Shown here: positions 35,820-45,970 of the stretch, one piece after another | How the letters are laid out: the number at the start of each line of letters is the position of its first letter | Numbering within the stretch: position 1 is the first letter of the stretch | Source: Pseudopithomyces maydicus | Lineage: Eukaryota > Ascomycota > Dothideomycetes > Pleosporales > Didymosphaeriaceae | DNA length: 64,000 nt | Assembly (NCBI GenBank): GCA_026873275.1 | Contig: JANTUC010000011.1 | Location: forward strand, 1,240,001-1,304,000 | Reading direction: 5' to 3' | Position numbers and translations under genes: made by a program | Notes under the pieces: generated by a model | The model's input: the letters and a program-made list of their open reading frames with translations, nothing else | The model's database searches: none | Told to the model about the DNA's origin: nothing

Positions 35820-36727
35820 GGTGGCGTGGTTGTATGTCAGGTTAGGCGTTAGGCGTTAGGCGTTAGGCGTTGGGCAGGCAGGTAGGTAGGTAGGTCGGTC
35901 GGTCGGTCGGTAGGTAGATTGGTAGGAATGAAGGCGCCTGAGGTTTTTGTAGAGGTGGTTGGTTTATTGGTGGAGGAGATGCGATCGTAGGATGTGGGTG
36001 AGTGTGAAGTGGATGCAAACGCGGGTGGCGGGTAGTGACATGATCGGGGAAGGTGCTATTCAGAAGTTGGGGCAGTCGCGGACGAGGTAATTCACGCACG
36101 AAGACAGCTGCCCAGGTGGCATGTAGAACGGGTACTGTTGGCTGCGGGCAGAGATTGTGTGAATGGTTAGAATGCAGGGCAAGGAGAAACACGGCCAGTG
36201 AAGTGACAAACGGGATATGATAACAGTTGACCATCAGGGGATTTGTTTCCGAGAAGTTTGTTTGTTTCATTATAATTTGGGTATTCCTAATGTATGAAAT
36301 TGGCCCCGAAGCAATCAACACCAAACTGATTGTTTCTGAACCATGCTACTGCCTTTAGCAAATCTTCAACCGCCTTTCGATGAATTGTATCCTCACATCA
36401 GCATGCCAAGGTGGTGCCGCCTAAGGGAACAAAGCCCAAATGCAACTGACCCCCGGTTGTCTCATCTGGTATAAATCGAGGCACCTAGAGCCACCCCACA
36501 TCAGTATGACTGTGCTCGTCGTTCCCCTATACCCACCAAGCCCAATCGTCCCGATCCGTTGACGAGGTGAGCTGGTGAAGGCCAGCCGTTCTACCCAAAT
36601 GGGCATGAGTCGACTTACCACAGGCCAAAGGTGATTCGTATCCGTATCGCTCCTAGATGGGCGCCTGGTGTCGTGAAATATTCGTGATGCGCTCGACTGT
36701 CCCCCTCTACACCATTACCGCCATGCA
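35820..36727. other. Intergenic region with microsatellites
   Basis: Upstream of the TM2 gene and downstream of TOA2. The first 100 bp is a compound microsatellite. The rest shows nothing recognisable; the minus-strand frame at 35863-36324 runs through the repeats and is not supported. Confidence 0.5.
35842..35918. repeat. Compound microsatellite (TTAGGCG)n (GGTA)n (GGTC)n
   Basis: About four TTAGGCG units (35842-35870), then GGTA and GGTC tetramers to 35918, directly upstream of the TM2 gene start. It resembles but does not match the TTAGGG telomere repeat. Confidence 0.85.
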
Positions 36728-37165
36728 CTAGGCTTCGCCAGGTCGCTTTGTGTTGCAGCTGACGATTTTGACGCGGTCGGCATGAACTTGCTGGTTGTTA
36801 TCCAGCTTGAAGTTGATGTCCTTGATGATGAAGGTCCACACGTCGTCACAGAATCGGTAAGTATCGAGATGTCCCTGCACCGGTCAGCTATGGGAGTAGA
36901 GGGTGCGGGAGAGCGCCCACCTTGAAGGTCAGGCGGGCCTTGACCTTGTCGGCGAGCACATCGGCAACGGCCTTGTCGAAGTTGGTCAAGATGCGCATGG
37001 CCAGCTGAGGCTCGATACGGCGCTCGGTGATCAGCGTGTCGAGCGTGTCCGTGAGAGCACTGCCGACGCTGTGTTTGTTAGTCCCAGGCGGTCGTCCAGC
37101 AGCGGTCGGGGGACGCACCTGCTCCTGCGGTACAGCTCGTAGTACTTGGACTGCTCGGCGGCCAT
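36728..37165 (-). CDS. TOA2: Transcription initiation factor IIA gamma subunit
   Basis: Exons 37165-37119, 37068-36921 and 36874-36728 encode 113 aa, the usual TFIIA small-subunit length. It binds TBP and DNA as part of TFIIA during Pol II pre-initiation complex assembly. Evidence is the N-terminal helical domain (YYELYRRSSVGSALTDTLDTLI, then IEPQLAMRILTNFDKAVADVL) and the C-terminal beta-barrel (VKARLTFKGHLDTYRFCDDVWTFIIKDINFKL, ending VKIVSCNTKRPGEA), all diagnostic for this family. Both introns (50 and 46 nt) are GT-AG and in phase. The gene is divergent from VMA16. Confidence 0.95.
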
Positions 37166-37499
37166 GGTGGCGATCTGCGGGGGGTCCTCGGGCGGTTTGC
37201 TGGGGTTCCTGGGGGCTTGTCGAGAGGAGGGCGTGTTGAGTGTACTGGCTCAACAGCGCAATCCGTTGTCGGCACTGGCAAGGGCGAGCGGCCGGCACCT
37301 GGGCTCTGGGCAGTGAGACAAGGGACACGGCGGGGGTGACTAAGCCGTGGCGCGGTGGCCGTGACGCTAGCGGATAGCTCCGCGCAGCAGCCATCATCGC
37401 CAGCTACCCAAGTGCTTCCATCACCAGCCAGAGGAGGAAGCCCCCGCCCCAGTCCGCCTGCATTCCGCCATCTATTCCGCCTCCGCAACTCCTCCCCCG
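37166..37499. promoter_or_regulatory. Shared divergent promoter, TOA2 / VMA16
   Basis: 334 bp between head-to-head start codons. A CT-rich tract precedes the VMA16 start. There is no clear TATA box. The role is inferred from arrangement. Confidence 0.5.
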
Positions 37500-38300
37500 A
37501 TGTCTCTCTCCTACGGCATGGGCGGCGCCACCGCCGCCCTGGGCGTTGTCGGCCTGTGTACGTCCCTCGCCATAGCATGCCAGCCACCCAGGCAGTCACT
37601 AACGGCAAGCAGACATGCTCTTCCAGAACGAAGGAGAAGCCTTCAACGTATGCCAAACCGTCGCGGTCTAATATAAGACACAGCTGACCCCTAGCCAGGT
37701 CGGGCAATTCCTCGAAAGCATATCTCCGTACACATGGGCGAGCTTGGGCATCGGTCTCTGCATAGGCCTGTCGGTCGTGGGCTCGGCCTGGTACGTTCGC
37801 CCTGCTTGCGCGGCGGGACAAGGCTAACTGGACCAAGGGGAATCTTCACCACGGGAGCATCCATCGTCGGCGGAGGTGTCAAGGCCCCACGGATACGAAC
37901 TAAGAACTTGATCTCCATTATCTTCTGCGAAGTCGTCGCCATCTACGGCGTCATCATGGCCATTATCTTCTCCTCCAAGATCCAAGGCGTCAGCTCCTAT
38001 GAGGCGCTACACAGTCCCCGAAACTACTACACCGGATTCGCTTTGTTCTGGGCTGGTTTGACTGTGGGCATGTGCAACTTGGTCTGTGGTGTCTCGGTTG
38101 GCATCAACGGAAGCAGCGCCGCCTTGGCCGATGCTGCCGATCCTTCGCTGTAAGACGAATGGCCTGACCACAAACTTCCCAAGCTAACGTGTTGCAGTTT
38201 TGTTAAGATTCTAGTCATTGAGATTTTCAGCTCTATTCTTGGTCTTTTCGGTCTGATCATTGGCCTTCTCCTGCAGAGTAACGCGCCGGAATTCGAATGA
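37500..38300 (+). CDS. VMA16: V-type ATPase proteolipid subunit c''
   Basis: Exons 37500-37557, 37613-37647, 37699-37790, 37838-38149 and 38198-38300 give 199 aa. This proteolipid is part of the rotating Vo ring that moves protons across vacuolar and Golgi membranes. The protein consists almost entirely of hydrophobic helices. Family motifs are [59 protein letters not shown], which contains the conserved Glu of the proton-carrying helix ([10 protein letters not shown]), YYTGFALFWAGLTVGMCNLVCG, and FVKILVIEIFSSILGLFGLIIGLLL. The split into five exons with in-phase GT-AG introns (47-55 nt) is unambiguous. Subunit c'' rather than c or c' is chosen from the [19 protein letters not shown] signature and the extra N-terminal helix. 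Confidence 0.94.
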
Positions 38301-38623
38301 ACAAAGAGCATTGGGGCAAGCCAGTCAATGTATTACAGATTGTGGGGTGGAACGGGGGTAGAAGTTTCTATTGGATTGAATGAGGAGGTGGTCAAGGAGC
38401 GTCGCGCGAGCGCAAGCATTGGAGGCCAAGTGCCAATTTTCACCAGAGTTGTACTCTGTACATAGGGAAGGAAGGACTTGTATAACGCATGTATAATGAG
38501 CCATTTTAGCAATCCCAGATCAATAAGCATTGCATCATCTCTCCAGCCCGCGTCGAGTGGCCCAAGCTTCTATATCTGCAGGTGCGGGACAACGCAAGCT
38601 AGTCACAACCTACATCTTCAATC
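38301..38623. other. Intergenic region
   Basis: 323 bp between VMA16 and the cnxE-like gene on the same strand. The last 45 bp (CACAACCTACATCTTCAATC before ATG) looks like a typical fungal 5' leader. Nothing else is seen. Confidence 0.5.
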
Positions 38624-40968
38624 ATGGCCGACGGCAAATTTGAGAGCAGCCGTACTCATCGTTTCCGAGACCGCCTCACAAGATCCATCGACAGATAAAT
38701 GTATCCCCATCCTCCAGACCGTCTTCGCAGAGGCTGGCAACGACCAATGGGAAGTCGTCTCGACCGAGATTGTTCCGGATAACGTCCTTGATATCCAAAA
38801 ACCATACGAACCTGGACTGATGGAGAGTCTCCCGTCAATCTGATCGTTAGCAGCGGAGGCACTGGTTTCGCCACTAAGGATGTAACGCCCGAAGTATGTT
38901 TGCCCAAGAAGCGGGGAATTTACCACTCATGCTATACTAGGCTGTGACTCCGCTGATAGACAGGCATGCGCCTGGTCTAGTGTAAGAATACTCTCCTGGT
39001 ATCCTCGAGTTCATGTGCTGATTTAGTACCAGGCATGGCATGCTGGCTTCTTCGCTTGCGGTCACACCTTGTACGCTGCCCAGATGCACATCAGATCACG
39101 TGAAACTGATGTTAATGGTTTATAGTTGCATTGATGGCCCGGCCTGTTGCAGGTGTAAGGAAACAAACGCTCATCTTGACACTACCTGGATCGCCAAAGG
39201 GTGCAAAAGAGAACCTGGAGGCGGTGCTCAAACTCCTGCCGCACGCCTGCATCCAGGCGGCTGGTGCGGCATCCCGACCTCTACACGTAGGCGGCGTGAA
39301 GAAGCTCGAAAAAGAGGCGGGTCTGACATCTGGTGGTACTGCAGGAGGTATATGCTTCTCCACTTGGAAGATCTCAAATGTAGGCTGACTGAAATTAGCA
39401 GCACCAGGGACAGGAGCTGGACATCACCACCACCACCATCATGGACACAACCACTCCCATGGCCACGGAGGACATGCTGCCGTAAAACCGCACACCAAGC
39501 CTGAAGACCGTCCACAATCAAATGATCCCAGCGCAGGACCAACGCGCCGATACCGCTCATCCCCCTACCCCATGCTAGCCGTCGACGACGCCCTCAAGCT
39601 CATCGAAGAACACACCCCATCCCCCGTCGTCGAAAAAGTACCCGTCAGCATGTCCCTTGGCGGCTCAGTCCTAGCAGAAGATGTAAAAGCCACAGAGTCG
39701 GTTCCCGCGTTCCGTGCTAGCATCGTTGACGGATACGCCATCCGCATCCCTTCATCGGGAAAATTCGCAAAGGGTGTCTATCCCGTTGCGCTCGTCTCGC
39801 ATGCCCAACCAGGCGAGGTCGAAGAGCTGAAAGAGGGTCAGATCGCACGCATTACTACCGGTGCACCGCTGCCCCTGGCGCAGATGCCGTCATTATGGTC
39901 GAAGACACGGTCTTAGCATCGCAGACTGATGACGGAAAGGAGGAGAAGGAAGTGGAGATTCTAACTGATGAGATCAAAACAGGAGAGAACGTGCGGGAGG
40001 TGGGCAGCGATGTCAACGAGGGGGATACCATCATGAAGAAGGGCGAGGGAATTACGGTTGAAGGCGGCGAATTCGGACTTTTAGCGTCGGTGGGCACGTC
40101 TGAGGTATCTGTGTACCGGCGTCCTGTTGTCGGCGTCCTGAGCACAGGTGATGAGATCATTCCGCATGATCGACCTGGCCCGCTCAGATTGGGAGAGGTG
40201 CGCGACACGAATAGACCTACGCTTCTGAGTGCCATCCGAAGCCAGCATTTTGAAGCCGTAGATCTGGGTATTGTGTCAGATAAGTACGTTCACCCCTTCT
40301 TCCTTGATCTTAGACAACAAAAAAATCCCCATCCACAACCCACCCCAGAACACCCATCTAACCCTCCCCCACAGGCCCGGCGCCCTCGAAACCGCCCTCC
40401 GCACCGCCCTCTCCCGCGTCGATACCATCATAACCACAGGCGGCGTCTCCATGGGCGAACTCGATCTCCTAAAGCCGACCATCGAGCGCTCTCTCGGCGG
40501 AACAATCCACTTCGGCCGCGTCAACATGAAGCCCGGCAAACCCACCACCTTCGCCACCATCCCCACCAAGTACTCCTCTTCCGCCTCCCCCTCTACCACC
40601 ACCTCATCCCCCGCACCAACAAAACCATCTTCTCCCTCCCCGGCAACCCCGCCTCCGCCGTAGTAACCTTCCACCTCTTCGTCCTGCCCAGCTTGCACAA
40701 GCAGGCGGGCGTCGAACCCAGGGGGCTGCCGAAAGTGAGGGTTACACTCGAGGAGGATATCAGGATGGATAGGGCGAGGCCAGAGTATCAGAGGGGTGTC
40801 GTGAGGGTGGGGAAGCAGGGGAATTGGTAGGGTGCACGACGGGGGACAGAGGAGTTCGCGGATTGGAAGCTTCAAGGGGGCGAATGCGTTGTTTTGTGTG
40901 CCGAGTGGGGAGGGGGTTGTTAAAAAGGGGAAGGGGTGGAGGCTTTGGTTATGGGGAGGGTGAGATGA
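38624..40968 (+). CDS. cnxE: Gephyrin-type molybdenum cofactor synthesis protein (MogA-MoeA fusion), frame broken repeatedly
   Basis: Exons 38624-38893, 38941-38981, 39033-39070, 39126-39347, 39399-40283 and 40375-40968. The N-terminal G domain (AAVLIVSET, VSSGGTGFATKDVTPEAV, LPGSPKGAKENLEAVL) adenylates molybdopterin. A His-rich linker follows (H7, then GHNHSHGHGGH), then the MoeA/E domain that inserts molybdate: SPYPMLAVDDAL, RASIVDGYA, TTGAP, STGDEII, TTGGVSMGELD and FSLPGNPASAVVTFHLF. Domain order matches Aspergillus cnxE and Neurospora nit-9. The product serves nitrate reductase and other MoCo enzymes. Frame breaks, all repaired by added bases: near the start (about 38630-38640, two bases), A5 at 38797-38801, C4 at 39872-39875, about 40580-40625, about 40826-40828, G5 at 40841-40845 and G4 at 40927-40930. 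With these, exon phases agree and the stop is 40966-40968. The start codon is uncertain. Confidence 0.85.
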
Positions 40969-42100
40969 GTGGCTAGATGATGATCATGAACTGAGTTCGA
41001 TGCTACGCTGTTGCTCTGGATTTTTGTTCGGGGGTTTGGTGAGCGCCATAGTCTGGTGAAGCCATGGATGGTGACGATGTGATGGGTGCTACGTCGTGGT
41101 ATTAGAAGCTAAGCTATGACATCTATACGAGTAGCTTGATACATCAATATGGCGTAGCCTGATTGAGAATATCATAAAAGTAATATACAAATTTACTACA
41201 TGAATGGATTTGTATAAAATCAGGTTGTGGAATAAATATGTTTTCAAGGCGGAGGCTCTAGGATTATAGTCTTTCAATTATCGTCGTAAGGGCATAGCAA
41301 AAGGTCATGCCGACTCCAGCCAAAAGCCAACCAGACGCAAAGGATTCGTCAACAAGGAATACCTGAACAATAGACCAAAAATGAGAGAATGAATGTAATT
41401 GACAAGGGCGCGGAGTCTATCAGTTAGGGTCTTGAGGAACTGATTGTATTATTTCAACAACGACTGATAGCAAATCAAACACAATAGGAATGAAAGTAGA
41501 ATTATTTTCAAGATGAGAAACTAGCTGCATGTTCGCGCACTGAAATTGCTCACCGGACATAAACTAGGCAATCGGACATGCACACATCATGAGATCGGTC
41601 ATATTTAAAACCCTGCTATATACCTCTTGGTACCAAACATCGAGCTCACCGCTCATAAGCCTATGTCTTGCATCTCCTAGTCCCGCATTGGTATTCACGC
41701 ACTACAAATTAGTTCGCATGTGGCGAGGTTACACGCTCTCTTGAACAAAAGAGCATGTTTGGGCACCCTGCCATCCTGTCGCAGTATGTATAGGTGGGGC
41801 TTGGCGTTAAACCCAAACGAGCAATGGGAAATGTTCCACTGCTTCACACCCAGTAAGCTCTGACAGCGACGATTAATCTCACAGCTTACAATCGATCGTT
41901 TGGGCTTCATGTTGCGAAGAAAGGTTCAGCTGTAACGAGGTCCGTCGTCGGCAAAGTGTGAGTTCCGACAAAGGCATCTAGTATGGAGCGTGTATATAAA
42001 GATGGCGACGACTACTATTCTTTTGCTCGATACCAGCAATCAACAATCAGCAACGAGCAGTTTTCTTCATCAAAAGATCTATCCTCGTCTAAAATCCACC
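40969..42100. other. AT-rich intergenic region with TATA box
   Basis: Over 1.1 kb, AT-rich from about 41090 to 41700, with no supported gene. Before the next start there is a clear TATA box (TATATAAA at 41993-42000), about 100 bp upstream of the small secreted protein's ATG. Confidence 0.55.
41993..42000 (+). promoter_or_regulatory. TATA box of small secreted protein gene
   Basis: TATATAAA, 101 bp upstream of the ATG at 42101. Strong TATA boxes often mark highly or conditionally expressed fungal genes. Confidence 0.65.
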
Positions 42101-42488
42101 ATGCAGTTCACCCTCGCACTCGCCATCTTAGCCTCGCTCGCCGCGCAGGTCACCGCCAACGGTACCCTCGAGGTCTGTACCGCCAACAACGGCGGCGGTT
42201 CATGCTTCACCTTCAATGAAACCCCTCCTGGCAACTGCAATGGTGCCTGCGTGGCAATCACCGACAAGAGTGCTAAGCAAATATCTGCGGACTCGGGCTT
42301 CTGCTGTGAGTTACTCTGAGGCTTGTCCATCTGATAGTTCGTTACATGTACTTTTTTGGCAATTGCTGATGTGATATCATTATGTAGTCACGGTATATAG
42401 TGATAGCAACTGCAACAGTGGAGCTCGTCGTGTTCCATCTAGCTTCATTAATGGAAATTTCAAGGCATTCTCGTATGATTGCTGCTAG
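42101..42488 (+). CDS. Small secreted cysteine-rich protein
   Basis: Exons 42101-42305 and 42388-42488 with an 82-nt intron; 101 aa. The first 19 residues (MQFTLALAILASLAAQVTA) form a clean signal peptide. The mature part is about 82 aa with eight cysteines, enough for four disulfides, spaced as VC, SC, NC, AC, FC, NC and a terminal CC. I recognise no family. Size, secretion signal and cysteine content are those of apoplastic effector-like or antimicrobial-type fungal proteins, but this is a general class and not evidence of a role in infection. The gene stands alone between AT-rich flanks, has its own TATA box and intact frame, and the intron sits inside the cysteine-rich part, which argues for a real gene. 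Confidence 0.78.
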
Positions 42489-42818
42489 GGTGATGTACAC
42501 GGTACATAGAAAGGCTAAGATCAGGGCTTAGTGAAGAGGGGTTGGGAACGCAACAACTGTCGCTTTAGCTTTTTGCTTTTGCAGGGAATATGCCGCTTTC
42601 AACGGTGTCACTCGTTCACACGTCGCTTCGTAACCGAAGTCATAAGATAGTATTATCAAACTGATGTGGTTTCCCATACCATAACTGCCGATGTCCTAAT
42701 ACACTCGCTCATATCCATTAGCTGGAGTCTGTATGATTTACCTAGGTCCTTACGAAGATAATTGAAAGCCGAACCCGCTGATCTAACCTAAAGTCCTTCT
42801 GCCCTCCCACTTGCACCT
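42489..42818. other. Intergenic, convergent 3' ends
   Basis: 330 bp between the stop of the small secreted protein and the stop of the Hsp70-like gene. No feature is seen. Confidence 0.5.
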
Positions 42819-45415
42819 TCACACCCGCACATCATTTACCATCCCCGCCGTAAACACCGTCCCCGACTTTGGCAATCCAAAATGCTGCGTCACAGGCATC
42901 CTCCCCAAATCCAAAGTACTCACATCGAACGCCGGATTCACCATCTGAACCGGTCTCGGCGGCGGCGGCGGTGCTGCATGCCACTCCACCTTGATCGAAT
43001 TGTCCCTGCTCAGCTTCATGCCCTGATGCCATAGCTCGAACGACATATCCGCCGGCCCTACATTGACCTTGACTACGAAGTCGATGCGGTGGTATTTCTT
43101 GCCTGAGTTCCACCAATGCCGGTTCTTGAGCTTGAAAGTGCTGAGAGGGAGGAGGGAGAAGTCGGAGTCTACGCGGCAGACGGAGCGGCAGGCTTTTGGT
43201 AGGCTTTGTTAGCGGGAGATAGGAATGGTGAGGGGAAAGTGTGGACTTACAGGCGTTCATGGTGGAGGGGAGCATATTGGCTTCGAGCTCAGAGCAGACG
43301 ATTTCCGTGGGGAAGATCCGGGGTGGGTCGGGCTCAGAAGGGGTTGCGGGGGAGCATTTGCGTTTGAAGGTTCTTACTATGGGTTCGTCGCTCGAGACTG
43401 GTTCGCCCTGCTATTTTTAGCAAATATAGTTAACTTCAATGAAAGTGACATGCCTTTTTGATGAACCAGTCAACATACTGCATGACGTAGGTTTTCTTAT
43501 CCAGAGGGTCGACCTGCGTGGGCGCACCGAAATGACTTGGATCATTAGAATCGTATAGCACTTTGCACAGTGTTCCGTAGGATGAGCGGCAGCAGCGCCA
43601 TCCGAGAACGCTTTGTCCGCTCTTCAGTTTTTGAACGCGGTCTGCGACATTGCCTTTGCACACGACGAGTTGGGGTTCGGGGGCGACACGGATCTGGAGG
43701 TTCTGGGCGTTTTGATGGGAGGATCTGCCGTGCGCGTAGCGCTCTATCAGTGAGTCTCGGACGTAGGCAGAGTTTCCTAGACCGCCGGAAAGTACGAGGT
43801 GTGCCTAGGGAGAGATTAGTTTCAGTGGTGTGAATGTATGGTTTGCTTCGGCGTACCACTGGTTCGTAGGGAAACTTTTGTTGCACGCGAACTAGTTGCT
43901 TGTCGATCATCTCGTAGAGTTTTGAGAGCTATGCAATAGGTTAGAGACACGATAGATATTTCGTATCACGAGTGCATACCTGGGTATCGAAGAAAGATTT
44001 TAAGTCAGTTCTGTGGTATGGTCAGGAATTGAACATGAGATATGACAATCAGCATACCTCCTAATTTCCATTTCTCCATTACTAATCCCATACGCTTCGT
44101 TGATATATCTTTTGTCGAGCCCAGGAATACCTATACCAAAGGTGTCCGTAAATGCAGCAGAATCCTCCGATCCATACTCGCATTTCGCATTTCTTCACTT
44201 TGGATTTAGTCTTGTTCGATGTTTTAGCTTCATACCGAAACTTACTGGTACTGCCGACTAATACGCATCCTCCACGCAACTTCACCGAGATTCTGCAAAC
44301 CCATGGGAACAGTAGCATCTGCCGCGTGAAGGCGCATGCTTACAGCAGACTCAAATAGATCATCTAGTTTAGTTGAGCCGATGTTTGCCCCTAGATAACA
44401 TCAGCATAACATATATAAAAGATTGAAAGATACGCATACCAAAAACCACATCTACCTGTTGAAGGCTCAGACTTCCAAACGAAGTCGTATTCTTCACCCG
44501 AAAAACAGACAAATCCTAGGAACCATTAGTAAAGGAGTTTAAAAAAGAATATATGATAGCATACCGTAGTACCGCCACCGACATCGCAAACAAACAAAAT
44601 ATCGTTTTCCTGAAATATGTATCAGCGAAAACAGCAACTGTCGGACAATGCGCATACCTTGAACATTGCAGGTGTGTTTCTAGCTGTATGTACGGCAGCA
44701 GCTTCTGCCTCCGTCAATCCGATGACGACCATGTGATTAGGGAATTTCCAAATCCCGCTCGCTGTGCCAGCTTCCTGAATCGCTCAACCGTGGGATTTGG
44801 TTTCCATGTCGTCGGTACGGAGAATATGAACTCGATTCTTGCATCTTCCCAGCTGCTCGCGACTTCGCCTCGTAACCGCGCCTCGATACTCCGGTAGAGT
44901 AGCTGGAAGTAATCGCAGTACCTATTGTATACTGTATTAGCAAGTAATACAAATACGACATTGCAGACATACCACTTCTCGACTTCTTGGAGAGAAGGAA
45001 TCTTGGACGGGTCCTTGGCGGTCCGCCGAGCTTGCTCTGCGAGGTCCTCGTCGAGCCAGATCTTGAACCATTCGCGAGTCTCGTCTTCGACACCGCTCAG
45101 GTCTTGGGCTGTTTCAGCTTGGAAGCCCCAATGTGATGGATCGTTTGAGCCTTGTGGATAGACAAGAATAGTAGGAACCTTTGATGTTCAGTGGTGAGGT
45201 CGCTCGTGTATCCACTGTGACACCCCTACCTTGTCCTCGTTGGCTTGGAGTCTTCCAGGCCATTTTTGAATGTGCCGAACCATGTCACCACCTGTGGCAA
45301 CATTGCAATATGCTACACCAGTGCCTGACCAATCAGTGGCGAGTATGTATCGAAGAGAAACCAACTCACATGTAGTTCCAAAGTCGATCGAAATCACGAG
45401 GTCGGGTCTACTCAT
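42819..45415 (-). CDS. Hsp70-like actin-fold ATPase (HSPA12-like), frame broken once
   Basis: Thirteen exons on the minus strand: 45415-45370, 45324-45230, 45178-44973, 44921-44658, 44609-44565, 44515-44440, 44390-44246, 44192-44058, 44010-43980, 43928-43857, 43804-43454, 43410-43251 and 43192-42819; 666 aa. The ATPase core has phosphate-1 LVISIDFGTTCTGVAY, the connect region VCDVGGGTTDLSVF and the adenosine motif HLVLSGGLGNSAYV. It lacks a classical DnaK substrate-binding domain, and the C-terminus is a beta-rich region of its own. Such divergent Hsp70-like proteins are expanded in fungi with unknown clients. The intron 43411-43453 has a GC donor (AG|GCATGT). The frame breaks at GGG 44740-44742, just before HMVVIGLTEAEAAAVH, and one added base makes the total 2001 nt. 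Confidence 0.85.
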
Positions 45416-45970
45416 CTTGAAGGTAGAGTTAAGGGTAACCAAAATGCGAAGGATAGTTCTGCCTGAGTACAATACCTGGGAGCCAAATGGGTTCAGGTTT
45501 GTGATTGTAACCAGCGGAGCCCCTGCTATTACGACAAAGGTATTCTGAGTTCCTGGCCCAATGGCAACAGATGAGTACGGAAAATAGGAACTATATCATC
45601 GAGGCTGATTGCCTAGACATGGCGAGTGCCCTCAGCCTCGTAGAAACGAACAACATGGGGCGAGAAGGTAGGCCAAGTTGCCTGAATCGGGGTATTCAGT
45701 CGCGGTCTAGGCATGTGCACGAAGGCACTGCTCAAGCTGCATATGCATGAACGCCACATGAGCGCCTAAAAAAGCTTTCGATAGTTCGTACAGCTGAGCG
45801 ACATAGCCGAACGGCTGATTGTCATGTGGAGAGACTTGTTCTAGAGCTTAGTCGCTAGTTGCTTAGTCTGAATATCCAAGTATGTGATAGTAACGTGGAT
45901 ACGAAGACTGGATATATCTTGTCCTTCCGCCATGGAAAGCACCGTATTAAGACCCTAATCAAAATTCACA
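45416..45970. other. Divergent intergenic region
   Basis: 555 bp between the start codons of the Hsp70-like gene (-) and the membrane protein gene (+); presumed promoters of both. No specific element is recognised. Confidence 0.5.

Noticed and set aside
35842..35918. Internal telomere-like tract
   Set aside because: The unit is TTAGGCG followed by GGTA/GGTC, not TTAGGG; an ordinary microsatellite is a better explanation.
38478..38843. Start of the cnxE-like protein at 38478 or 38496 in the same frame as the G domain
   Set aside because: The sequence before 38624 looks like untranslated leader and the ATG at 38624 has the better context; missing bases just after it explain the frame better. 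Not certain.
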